NCBI GenBank assembly: GCA_903847315.1
Contig: CAINDG010000008.1
Coordinates: 1-64,000, forward strand
Length of the DNA stretch: 64,000 nucleotides
Reading direction: 5' to 3'
Source of the DNA: an uncultured Planctomycetota bacterium
Lineage (GTDB): Bacteria > Planctomycetota > Phycisphaerae > Sedimentisphaerales > UBA12454
The position numbers and the translations under genes are program-made. Below, one piece after another: positions 34,195-43,000 of this stretch. Every line of letters starts with the position of its first letter. Within the stretch, counting starts at the first letter, position 1. Under the pieces are notes generated by a model that did no database searches, had not been told where the DNA came from, and saw only the letters and a list, made by a program, of their open reading frames with translations.

Positions 34195-35129
34195 ACGACT
34201 TCATCAGACCAAAAAACAGGACCATCTTTGCAGCAGAGTTTGTATAAAGTGCCGCCGCTGGTTTTATCGCGGCATTTGACGGCACAACTCTGGCATAATC
34301 CCGTGCCGCAGGCCATCCGCCGCTCTAAGCTTACCTGGCAGGGGATTTTAAACTCGGAACTCAACGCGGCTGTCGCGGAAAGCATCGCTTCGGGGCCGCA
34401 GGTATAAATTATCGCATTCTTTCCATCAGGTTTGTTTTTTCTGAGCCAATCCGCGAGCGTCTCGGTAACGAATCCTTTAAAACCAACGGAGCCATCGTCT
34501 GTGCTTACAACGGTTTTAATATTATGTTTCGCAAATTCGCCTAATATAACATCGGACTTTATTTTCAGCTTGTCCGTTTTGATATCGAAAAATGACAGGT
34601 CAATTTTTGTCTTCGCGCCGACGAAGGCTATTATCTCTGTGTTCGGGCAGCGGTTTTTCAGAACCTTGGCAAGATGTATTAGCGGCGGGGCGCCCATTCC
34701 GCCGGCGGCAAGTATCGCCAATTTTTTATCTTCGGAAATTGTAAAGCCTGTTCCGAGCGGACCTATGAGATTGACTATATCTGTCGTCCTGAGAGTTTTC
34801 ATTCTCAAGGTCGCAGGCCCAAGGACACAATAAAGGATTTCTACGATAGTGCTGTTCTTGCTCGAATCGATATCTGCAAAACTGAACGGCCTTCGCAAAA
34901 GAATATTTCTGCGGGCAGAATCCGAAAGTTCCCCAGGTATGAGCTTTTCATCAGGCAGGGCAAGATTAGAAACATCAATTTGAATGAATTGACCTGCTGA
35001 TGCGTTAGAGAATGGAATGTGAGCTTTTTTTTCAAGCTCCAGGCTCAAACGGGAAAATTTATCGCCCAGGCCTCGATTCTGTAGGACAGAGGCGTTGAAA
35101 ATCCCTTTTTTTGTCGGCGAATTTGACAT
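34185..35129 (-). CDS. pyrK: Dihydroorotate dehydrogenase electron transfer subunit PyrK
   Basis: The 314-residue flavoprotein passes electrons from PyrD to NAD+. It has an FAD-binding barrel with RRPFSFADI, an NAD-binding region with LAILAAGGMGAPPLIHL, and a C-terminal [2Fe-2S] site built by CGTGLCQSCAVKC and a later Cys in KLCCKDGP. It is longer than the ~260-residue B. subtilis protein, mainly in the N-terminal part. It is the first gene of the long minus-strand run. An attenuator-like leader lies upstream (35199-35318). Confidence 0.94.
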   Translation of the reverse strand: MSNSPTKKGIFNASVLQNRGLGDKFSRLSLELEKKAHIPFSNASAGQFIQIDVSNLALPDEKLIPGELSDSARRNILLRRPFSFADIDSSKNSTIVEILYCVLGPATLRMKTLRTTDIVNLIGPLGTGFTISEDKKLAILAAGGMGAPPLIHLAKVLKNRCPNTEIIAFVGAKTKIDLSFFDIKTDKLKIKSDVILGEFAKHNIKTVVSTDDGSVGFKGFVTETLADWLRKNKPDGKNAIIYTCGPEAMLSATAALSSEFKIPCQVSLERRMACGTGLCQSCAVKCRDKTSGGTLYKLCCKDGPVFWSDEVVWE

Positions 35130-35198
35130 AAGTAGCTATATTAAAAACAATTACGCAATGAACTGTCAATATATTTATGGTGAGCCTGTCGAATCCAT

Positions 35199-35239
35199 AA
35201 AAAAACTTCCGGAATATTCATCCACTAGTATTCCGGAAG
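35199..35239 (-). terminator. Intrinsic terminator in the pyrK leader (candidate attenuator)
   Basis: CTTCCGGAATA and TATTCCGGAAG (35206-35216, 35229-35239) form a perfect 11-bp stem. On the minus strand it is followed by seven T (35205-35199), the form of a rho-independent terminator. It lies between a strong promoter and pyrK, 70 bp before the pyrK start. A smaller hairpin CGGCT-GAAG-AGCCG (35247-35260) lies just ahead. Confidence 0.7.
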
Positions 35240-35278
35240 CTTGCCACGGCTGAAGAGCCGCAAAATTCTTATCTTCAT
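35225..35278 (-). CDS. Possible 17-codon leader ORF in the pyrK leader
   Basis: The minus-strand ATG at 35278 opens MKIRILRLFSRGKLPEY, ending in TAG at 35227-35225, which lies in the loop of the terminator hairpin. By the promoter position, transcription would start only a few bases before the ATG, so it would be nearly leaderless. Its placement resembles leader peptides of transcription attenuators. There is no ribosome site, so real translation is unproven. Confidence 0.4.
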   Translation of the reverse strand: MKIRILRLFSRGKLPEY

Positions 35279-35289
35279 ATATGGCGCAA

Positions 35290-35318
35290 AGTATAACCAT
35301 CAGATTCGGCATTGTCAA
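35290..35318 (-). promoter_or_regulatory. Strong sigma70-type promoter for the pyrK leader
   Basis: On the minus strand TTGACA (35318-35313) is 17 nt from TATACT (35295-35290), nearly full consensus. Transcription should start near 35283, about 155 nt before pyrK. Confidence 0.65.
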
Positions 35319-35499
35319 TCCGACAGAGAAAATTGGTAAATATTTCATAACTCATTACGAGTAAATAAGTTACAGATGCAAAATGGCAGTTTCAGGAAAA
35401 ATTTAAAATAATCTGTGATAATTTGTCATAACTTATTGTCTTAAAATGATTTATATTAGTTGTTGATTTACAGTCATTTTTTTGTTAGAAATTCTGCCT

Positions 35500-36870
35500 A
35501 TGTCATTTATCAGAATAAGATGTTTTGCGGTATTAGCGCTGGCTTTCGCACAGCAGTGGGCCTGCGGTTCGTCCCTGCAGAATAAAATAGAGCAAATAAT
35601 TTCGAGAAAAGACCAAAAGGGTGTTGAATACAGCGTTATGGTTGTCGAGGCACAAACCGGCAAATGCGTTTTCAATTATAATCCCACAACCCCATTAACG
35701 CCGGCGTCAAATATGAAATTAGTTACAAGTTTCGCAGCACTGAAACGTCTCGGTATAGATTACCAATTTGTAACGAAGGCAGGATTGCAGGACAACAAGC
35801 TTGTTGTGATTGGCGGGGGCGACCCGCTTTTGGGACTTGCCGGCAAAGATTTCGTCAGACAGATTACAGAAGCTCTCAAAGCAAAGGCTATAGAAAAATT
35901 AGACGGGGTTATTATAGATAGTTCTGTTTTTGACGATGAGCGAGTTCAATCGAATTGGCCGAGAGAGCAGCTTAACAGACCCTATGCCTGCGAAATAAGC
36001 GGTCTTAACTATAACGGCAACTGCATAAAAATTACCGCGACAAATACCGCCGGCGGAATTAAACTGGCCAAAGAGCCGGACACCGCATTTCTTCGACTGC
36101 TTAACAGCGTAGCGATATCAAAGGGACAAAGCGCTATCGGCGCAAACCGCACAGAACAGGAAAATGTTATAGTAATTTACGGCAAATGCAAAAATACCGA
36201 TTCGTTCGATGTCGCTATTGAAAGACCGAGTTTGTTTTTCGGTTCTCTTCTTTCTGAAAACCTCAACAGAGCTGGAATTCAAATTCAAAACCCTCTGACC
36301 GAGGCAAGCGTAGAGCCGAAAAATATGCAAGTCATCGCCGAGTCCAATACGCCGATAATGGAAGTTATGCACAATTGCAACAAGGACAGTCTCCATATAG
36401 CAGCTGAATGTCTTTTTAAAATGCTGGGCGACAAAACCAGCGGCAAAATAGGAAGCTGGGAAACGGGCAGGAAGGCGGTAGAGAGCTATCTTACGAGCCT
36501 TGGCGCCGACAAGTCTGAGTTTTATATCGATGACGGCAGCGGGCTGAGCAATGTCAACAAATTATCCGCGGATGTTCTTACGAAGGTACTGCTCGATGCA
36601 TACAAGAGTGAGTTTTGGCCTGCTTTCAAGCAGACGCTGGCAGTCGGCGGGGTTGACGGGACGATAAAAAAACAATTTTATAAAGGCCGATACCGCAACA
36701 AAGTTTTTGCTAAAACCGGCTATATAAATAACGTTCGCGCTTTATCGGGAGTATGTGTGTCAGCAAATAAGGACAGGGAATACATTTTCTCAATCGTCAC
36801 AAACAACGCGAACTATCCGACCAAAAAGGCCATATTCGATATTGTGGAAACAATAATTGACGGGGGCTAA
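35500..36870 (+). CDS. dacB: D-alanyl-D-alanine carboxypeptidase/endopeptidase (PBP4, S13)
   Basis: The 456-residue penicillin-binding protein trims or cuts peptidoglycan cross-links in the periplasm. An N-terminal signal peptide spans residues ~1-23. The active-site motifs are SxxK as SNMK (Ser70), SxN as SGLSN, and KTG in AKTGYINNV. The position of SxN far from SxxK, with a large insert, is typical of PBP4. The ATG at 35500 is chosen over an upstream TTG at 35482. It diverges from pyrK and converges with the histidine kinase gene. Confidence 0.93.
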   Translation: MSFIRIRCFAVLALAFAQQWACGSSLQNKIEQIISRKDQKGVEYSVMVVEAQTGKCVFNYNPTTPLTPASNMKLVTSFAALKRLGIDYQFVTKAGLQDNKLVVIGGGDPLLGLAGKDFVRQITEALKAKAIEKLDGVIIDSSVFDDERVQSNWPREQLNRPYACEISGLNYNGNCIKITATNTAGGIKLAKEPDTAFLRLLNSVAISKGQSAIGANRTEQENVIVIYGKCKNTDSFDVAIERPSLFFGSLLSENLNRAGIQIQNPLTEASVEPKNMQVIAESNTPIMEVMHNCNKDSLHIAAECLFKMLGDKTSGKIGSWETGRKAVESYLTSLGADKSEFYIDDGSGLSNVNKLSADVLTKVLLDAYKSEFWPAFKQTLAVGGVDGTIKKQFYKGRYRNKVFAKTGYINNVRALSGVCVSANKDREYIFSIVTNNANYPTKKAIFDIVETIIDGG

Positions 36871-36872
36871 GA

Positions 36873-37655
36873 TTACGGGTTTTCGCCGTCCGGCAAAGTA
36901 ATGATAAATTTTGTGCCGGTGCCGGGTTTAGACTGAACCTCGATAGTGCCATTATGAGAATTGACAATCTCTTTGCAAAATACAAGCCCCAGCCCTGCAC
37001 CAATTCTGCCGGCAGGGGATTGCGGGGTCTTGGTGGAAAAGAACGGCTCGAAAATTTTCTTCATATCCCTCGGCTCGATTCCACAGCCGGTATCGCTTAC
37101 CTCTATAACAACCGTGCTATCTTGTCTTTTGGCGTTTATCAGAAGCGTACCGCCGGCCGGCATCATTGCTTCGCGTGCATTTAAAATCAGGTTCATTAAA
37201 ACCTGCTGTAGTTGTACCGGCACCGCAAGAATATCAAGACCATCGGAAATTTCCATTCTGACTTTAATTTTGTCTTTCTCGAAATCTCTTCCGATACAGG
37301 AAAATACTTCTTCGACAAGCTGTTTTAGTCTGCATATCCGTTTCTCGACGGCTTCGCCGTTTACGATAGCGAGAATGCTTTCAAGAATTTCCGCGGCCCG
37401 GGCGCTGTTATGTACGGTTTTTTGCAGGGCTTTCTGTGTCAGTTGACTGTCCTGCGGATTATTCAGCGCTACCTGGGCATAATTGCCAAGCGGCATAAGG
37501 ATATTATTAATTTCATGAGCTACAATGGCACTGATAGTGCCTAAATTGGCAAGGGTCTGAAGCTTGGCCATACGTGCCTGAAGTTCTTTGTTCTGCTGGA
37601 GTTGCAGATTAATCTCTTTGTTAAGAGAACGGCGTTTCACAATTAGCTGCTGCAA
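36873..37655 (-). CDS. Soluble histidine kinase
   Basis: The 260-residue protein has no membrane segment. Residues ~1-30 form a coiled coil. A HisKA dimerisation region with the phospho-His in IVAHEINNIL (~residue 47) is followed by the HATPase_c domain with NLILNAREAM (N box), SDTGCGIEPRD (G1) and GAGLGLVFCK (G2). There is no sensor domain, so another protein or the coiled coil must provide input. The start is a TTG at 37655 with GGGAGGAC just upstream. It diverges from the 86-residue protein and receiver genes, which may be its partners. Confidence 0.9.
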   Translation of the reverse strand: MQQLIVKRRSLNKEINLQLQQNKELQARMAKLQTLANLGTISAIVAHEINNILMPLGNYAQVALNNPQDSQLTQKALQKTVHNSARAAEILESILAIVNGEAVEKRICRLKQLVEEVFSCIGRDFEKDKIKVRMEISDGLDILAVPVQLQQVLMNLILNAREAMMPAGGTLLINAKRQDSTVVIEVSDTGCGIEPRDMKKIFEPFFSTKTPQSPAGRIGAGLGLVFCKEIVNSHNGTIEVQSKPGTGTKFIITLPDGENP

Positions 37656-37760
37656 GGTGTCCTCCCGGGACTAAAACAAAAAAGTCTTTAAAAAAAATTA
37701 CAATAAGATAAAATTACAATATTATATTTATCGACATTTAGGGAGTTTTTCCTTAAAGAT

Positions 37761-38021
37761 ATGGATAATAAAACTATTCTTGACGAATTACTGGACTTGC
37801 TCGAGAAGAACGGTGTTAAAATACGTAAAGATTCGCTTGGCGGCGGCAGTTCCGGCTTGTGCAAGATAAAAAATGATTTTATCTTCTTTATGGATACCGA
37901 CTCCAGCTCTTATGAAATCGCGGCAATTTGCGCAAAGGCTGTCGGTCAGGTTGTAGATATCGAAGCAATATACCTCAAACCGGAGGTCAGGTCTTTTATA
38001 GAACAGAATATGAAAAATTAA
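37761..38021 (+). CDS. Small protein of unknown function in signalling cluster
   Basis: The 86-residue soluble protein begins MDNKTILDELLDLLEKNGVK. It includes a Gly/Ser stretch (LGGGSSGLCKIKNDF) and a DTDSSSYEIAAICAKAVG region. I do not recognise the family. The receiver-domain gene starts 23 bp later on the same strand, so it may be a partner of that regulator or of the opposite-strand kinase. Confidence 0.72.
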   Translation: MDNKTILDELLDLLEKNGVKIRKDSLGGGSSGLCKIKNDFIFFMDTDSSSYEIAAICAKAVGQVVDIEAIYLKPEVRSFIEQNMKN

Positions 38022-38044
38022 CAGCTAACCAAAAGGCAGAGACA

Positions 38045-38524
38045 ATGACAAAAACTATAGCAAATCAGAAGAAAAACGATGAAAGCCTTAAGACGCCGGC
38101 AATACTTGTTGTTGACGATAATGAGCAGAATCTTGAGCTTCTCCAGGCATATCTTGAAGATATTCACTGCCGGACAATACCCGCAAGAGACGGCATAGAA
38201 GCGCTCGAGATTATCAAAAAATCAAAACCTGATTTAGTGCTGCTCGATGTTATGATGCCGAAAATGAGCGGCTTTGAGGTGTGCAGAAGGATAAAAAATA
38301 ATCCGCAGACCGCGGATTTGCCGGTGATTATGGTGACGGCTCTTAACGAGCTTGGCGATATCGAAAGGGCGATTGAATCCGGAACCGACGATTTTCTCAG
38401 CAAGCCTGTCAATAAGCTGGAGCTCGTAACCCGCGTAAAAACAATGCTGAAGCTCAAACATCTGTCCGACCAGCTGGAAAGAACAATCGCGTATCTGAGC
38501 GAAATCGAAAAACAGGCAAAATAA
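38045..38524 (+). CDS. Single-domain response regulator (CheY-like)
   Basis: The 159-residue protein is a receiver domain at residues ~20-140. It shows ILVVDDNEQN (acidic pair), the phospho-acceptor Asp in LVLLDVMMPKMSG, the Thr switch in VMVTAL and the Lys in FLSKPVNK. A short helical tail follows. No output domain is present, so it acts by protein contact. The ATG at 38045 after AAGGCAGAGAC is chosen; a longer frame from 37928 overlaps the previous gene. Confidence 0.93.
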   Translation: MTKTIANQKKNDESLKTPAILVVDDNEQNLELLQAYLEDIHCRTIPARDGIEALEIIKKSKPDLVLLDVMMPKMSGFEVCRRIKNNPQTADLPVIMVTALNELGDIERAIESGTDDFLSKPVNKLELVTRVKTMLKLKHLSDQLERTIAYLSEIEKQAK

Positions 38525-38541
38525 AAAAGAGGAGTAAGGCG

Positions 38542-38850
38542 ATGACGGAACAGGAACAGCAACCGCCGCAGCAAATAAATGCGGAACAAGGGCAAAGTGG
38601 GGGTATAACGCCGGAAATACTCAAAAGCGCATTGAAGGCGTTCAAGAAGCGGCTAAAACTTACTGTACTGGATGACGATTCGCGACTCGGGCGTAGTGTG
38701 TTTTCGAGCGGGCATACGGGAGTTTACGCGATACGGCCGCCTAATCAGTTTCCCAGTGAAGTTTGGCAGGAATTGTGTCGGCAGGGCAAACTGCGAGACA
38801 GCGGGCACGGCTTGTATGAGATGGCTAAAGGCGAACAGGATAGGGCGTAA
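38542..38850 (+). CDS. Conserved small protein of unknown function
   Basis: The 102-residue protein has a Gln-rich N-terminus (EQEQQPPQQINAEQGQ) and a conserved C-terminal part with LKLTVLDDDSRLGRS, VYAIRPPNQFPSEVW and GKLRDSGHGLYEMAK. I associate this pattern with small planctomycete proteins of unknown role (memory, unchecked). It lies 17 bp after the receiver gene with GAGGAG-like spacing, so the three genes 37761-38850 form one unit. Confidence 0.75.
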   Translation: MTEQEQQPPQQINAEQGQSGGITPEILKSALKAFKKRLKLTVLDDDSRLGRSVFSSGHTGVYAIRPPNQFPSEVWQELCRQGKLRDSGHGLYEMAKGEQDRA

Positions 38851-38857
38851 GGAATAG

Positions 38858-39238
38858 CTACGAAGCTGTTGTATCGCTTAAAAGCTTTTTTATCTGCTCT
38901 AATAATCTGCCGAAATCAAGCGGCTTGACAAAAACAATTTTGCCGCTTGTCCCTGACCTGTACTTTTCTTCTTCTGCCTTTGAAAGCATCGCAGTTAAAT
39001 ATATCACGGGAATATCTTTGGTTCGGGAGAACTCCTTCAATTTTAACGCCACTTCTCCGCCCTCCATATCCGGCATCAAGATATCAAGTATAATGATATC
39101 AGGGCGTTCTAATAATGCCAAACCTATGGCATCCATACCATTATTCGCACTGATAACAGAATATCCCGCATCTGTTAATCTTCTACCAAGCATCTGCAGG
39201 AAATCTTCTTCATCGTCGACAATAAGTATTTTCTTCAT
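38858..39238 (-). CDS. Single-domain response regulator, third downstream of CheB-CheR kinase
   Basis: This 126-residue receiver has ILIVDDEEDFL, phospho-Asp in IIILDILMPD, Thr in IYLTAML and Lys in FVKPLDFG. It overlaps the previous receiver by 4 bp (ATGA). The three receivers and the large kinase upstream look co-transcribed. It probably takes phosphate from that kinase. Confidence 0.93.
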   Translation of the reverse strand: MKKILIVDDEEDFLQMLGRRLTDAGYSVISANNGMDAIGLALLERPDIIILDILMPDMEGGEVALKLKEFSRTKDIPVIYLTAMLSKAEEEKYRSGTSGKIVFVKPLDFGRLLEQIKKLLSDTTAS

Positions 39239-39618
39239 AACATTTCCTTTTCAGTTTGTCCCAGGGTCTTTTCTACTATGCCGATCAAATCTTCAGGATC
39301 AAATGGCTTGGCAAGATAAGCGTCCGCTCCGCACTCCATAGCTCTTTCATCAAGAGTCTTGGTAGTAGCGGAGATTAAAATTACAGGGATATGCTTTAAC
39401 TTGTCGTCCTTCTTCAATATTTTGGTAACATCATCGCCATTAATCACCGGAAGATACACATCAAGAATTATCAAATCGGGTATAATTTGGCGAGCCAGAT
39501 TCAATACTTCCCGGCCGTCTACGCCGCTATATACCTCATAACCAGTTTTCTTTAATCTAATTAATGTAACTTTTAGCAGGTCCGGCTCATCGTCGACAAC
39601 CAGTATTTTTTTGCCCAT
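39235..39618 (-). CDS. Single-domain response regulator, second downstream of CheB-CheR kinase
   Basis: The 127-residue receiver has ILVVDDEPDLL, phospho-Asp in LIILDVYLPVINGDD, a Ser/Thr switch in ILISAT and Lys in LAKPFDPED. It lies 34 bp after the first receiver and overlaps the third by 4 bp. GAAAAGGAGAGG-type sequence near 39619 provides a ribosome site. Partner and output are unknown. Confidence 0.93.
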   Translation of the reverse strand: MGKKILVVDDEPDLLKVTLIRLKKTGYEVYSGVDGREVLNLARQIIPDLIILDVYLPVINGDDVTKILKKDDKLKHIPVILISATTKTLDERAMECGADAYLAKPFDPEDLIGIVEKTLGQTEKEML

Positions 39619-39652
39619 AGACCTCTCCTTTTTATTAAATATCGAATCCGGC

Positions 39653-40024
39653 TCATTTCTTAATCAAAACATCTTCTATTTTCTCTAACAACTTGCTCAT
39701 ATCTGTAGGTTTCACAAAATACCCGGACACTCCCAATTCTACCATAGCCTCTACTGTTTGCTTATCGCCCAGTGCTGTAAGCGCTATTACAGGTGTGTTA
39801 AATGTATTGACATTTGCTCTTAAATTCTCAAGAACCCCAATTCCGCCGCCTGCAGGCATTAAAATATCCAAAAGTATCAAATCCGGTTTTATTTTTATCG
39901 CCTGCGAGACCGCTTGTACAGAATCAAATGCTGCCTCTATCTGGTATCCGTTGACTCGCAACCTCTTGCTAATCATCTGTACCCAATCCGCATCATCATC
40001 AACTATCAAAATTGTCTTTGCCAT
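39653..40024 (-). CDS. Single-domain response regulator, first downstream of CheB-CheR kinase
   Basis: The 123-residue receiver begins MAKTILIVDDDADWVQMI and has phospho-Asp in LILLDILMPAGGG, Thr in VIALTALG and Lys in FVKPTDMS. It lies 54 bp after the stop of the CheB-CheR-PAS kinase on the same strand, with GGAGG before the ATG. It is a likely direct phospho-acceptor. Confidence 0.93.
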   Translation of the reverse strand: MAKTILIVDDDADWVQMISKRLRVNGYQIEAAFDSVQAVSQAIKIKPDLILLDILMPAGGGIGVLENLRANVNTFNTPVIALTALGDKQTVEAMVELGVSGYFVKPTDMSKLLEKIEDVLIKK

Positions 40025-40078
40025 AAGACCTCCATATCATATAACATTTTTTCACCATATACCACGGGTAAATTTTCC

Positions 40079-43000
40079 CTACTGTTTTTGCTTATCCAAT
40101 GCCTTTTTTAAATCGTTCTCGGTAATCTTCCCTTGTTCAACAAGAATCTCTCCAAGTTTCTTTTTCTCTTTAAGCTTCCTGGGAATAGTAAAATAAAAAG
40201 TCGAACCCTTACCCTCTTTTGATTCTGCCCATAATTCTCCTCCATGAGCAAAAATTATATCACTGGAAATCGCCAGCCCAAGGCCGGTGCCGCCTTTTTT
40301 CTTATCTCTTGTGCTGTCTAATTGCTCAAAAACCTGAAAAAGTTTCTTTATATCTTCGGCTTTAATACCAATACCGGTATCCTGAACCGCTATATGCACC
40401 GTATCGTCTTTCTGCTTTGTGCGGATAGTAATATTTCCTTTTTCGGTATATTTTATGGCATTACTCACCAAATTAGTAAGCACCTGAACTATCCTGTCTT
40501 TATCAAAACTTATCTTGGGTATGCTTTCATCTATATCCACTGCCAAATCCAGCCCCTTTTCTGTCGCCACAAGACGCATTTCATTACTGACATCCTGCAC
40601 TACCTGGTTAATATCGTTTTTCCGGATATCAAACTCCAGCTTCCCTGATGATATTTTCTGGTAATCCAAAACATTATTAATCAGGCGTCCCAATCTGTCG
40701 GTATTTCTCTTGGCGGTACTCAAAAGGTCCTTCTGCTCATCATTGATATCTCCTGCCAGGCCCTCTAAAACAAGATTTACGCCCTCTTTGATTGCTCCCA
40801 GCGGGCTTCGGAGTTCATGTGAAACCATAGAGGTGAACCTCGACTTTATCTCTACAGCGGCTTTTTGCTCATCAGCGTTTCTCAGTTCTTCTTCCAATCG
40901 CTTGTTCTCGGTAATGTCGCGTCCTTCGGAAATAAGAAATATCACCTTGCCATCTGCATCTTGAATGGGCTTCATCGAAAAATCTATATAATGAATGCTT
41001 TTATCCGCAGCGAGGTAGGTTGCCTCGAAACGCACAATTTCGCCTCGTGCAGCTTTTATTATGGCTTCACGCAGCTTATTCTGCATTTCTGTCGAATGTG
41101 CCCACCAGGGCGTATCCCAGAAAGGTTTGTCTAAACAATCCGATTCACCAATTCCTGCAAACTGCATTGCCGTCCTGTTTACCTCGAGGAGTGTACCGTC
41201 CAGTGCCATCATGCCGACAAACTGAAAAGACTGGTCAAAAATGGCACGAATTTTTCTTTCTTTTGCCAGCAGCGCATTCTCCATATTCTTTTGCTCGGTG
41301 ATATCCCTGACAGTTGCATGCAGGAATACCTCCTTTCCCTGCTCGACTCTCGATAACAGCACATTTGCCAAAAACTCCTCGCCGTTTGCACGCTTATGTG
41401 TCCACTCGAAAAAATGTGAGCCTTTGCGCATCGCCGTCTCTATCATATCTTTGGCCTTGACGTCCGAGGCTCGCCCGTCAGGCTGATGCACCGGAGATAA
41501 CTTCCAGGGTTCATAGGTTAAAAATTCCGCCTCGTTTTTCACCCTGAACATTTTTATCGTAGCAGGGTTTCCGGATGTGAATTTCCACGACGGCGGTTCA
41601 AGGGTCATAATAGCGTCACGGGACGACATAAACAGACTTCGATACTTATCCTCGCTCTCCCGCAGCAGGTCTTCTGCCTGCTTGCGCTCGGTGGTATCAT
41701 GAAAGAACCCCATTAGATACGTCTTCCCGGCAATTGTGATAGGTGTTGAATTAATGTCAGCATAAAAAATGCTGCTGTCTTTTCTCTTTACGGGTAAATC
41801 TTTGGCTAAGTGAATTTCTCCTTTTGCCTGCCTTTCAAATTGTTTAATAACGCAAGGAAGGTCTTTTTCGGGATGAATATCCATAACCCCTAAATCTTCA
41901 ATTTCCTCAGAGTTATAACCGAGCATCCGGCAGATTGAATTATTACCCATGTAGAATTTCCTGGTTTCCGTATCGACCACCAGTATTCCATCAACCGCAT
42001 TGTCAAAAACAGTTTTGAATTCTTCCTCATTTGCCAGCGCCAATTCCCTCTCCAATTTCCTGCGTTCGGTGATATTGATAAAAATCGCGACCACGCCGTC
42101 AATCTTGTTATCCATAGTCCGGTACGGCCTGATATATACCGAATACCAGTTTTCCTCTTTGTCCTCTATCTCAAATGCCTTTGGATGAAGGGTCTTTATT
42201 ACCTCCAAAAGCATTCCCTCGAAATCCGGAATATCTATATTGAGTTTAATTTTACTTATCGGTCTGCCGATATCTGATGAAATTACATTAAGAACCTTTT
42301 CTGCCTGTGGAGTTACTCTGCGTATACATAAGTCCGTCCCCATCATAATGACCGGCATATTGATACTGCCAAGTAAGTTTATCAGGTCGTTATTCAGCAG
42401 AATGACTTCCTTATTACGGTTCTGCAGTTCCTCGTTAGTGGTGACCAATTCTTCATTTGAAGACTGCAGTTCCTCTTTGGCAGTTTCCAGTTCCTCGTTA
42501 GTGCTTAGCAGTTCTTCATTACTTGACAGTATTTCCTCATTAGCCGTTTTCACTTCTTCATTCGCGTTTTCCTGTTCTTCTATAACTGTCTGGAGATATT
42601 CTTTTGTTTCCGTAAGCTCTTTCTGCAGGGAATCAACATATTTTTCATCTTTAACAGATTTCCTGTGCGCCTTTGGTAAATTCTTAGGCCTGACTGCCTT
42701 GGGAATTTCGTCAAAAAGCACCAGAAAGAATTCTTCTTTAAGGGGTCCGGATTTCACAGGGATAACTGTAACATTAATTCTCATCCTGCGGCCATTATAC
42801 TTTATATCCTCCGCTTCTATTTTTACTGTATGTTTTGTTCCCCTTGCTTTATATATCGCCGTGTGCAAAGGCTGAAACAGTCCTTTCGGCGCCAATTTGA
42901 ACAGGTTAAGGCTCGGTTTGCCTGCCGCTGATTCAAGATAGCGGCCGGTATGACCGCGGAACTGAACAACCTCCATATCACTGTCTATCAGCACCCCGCA

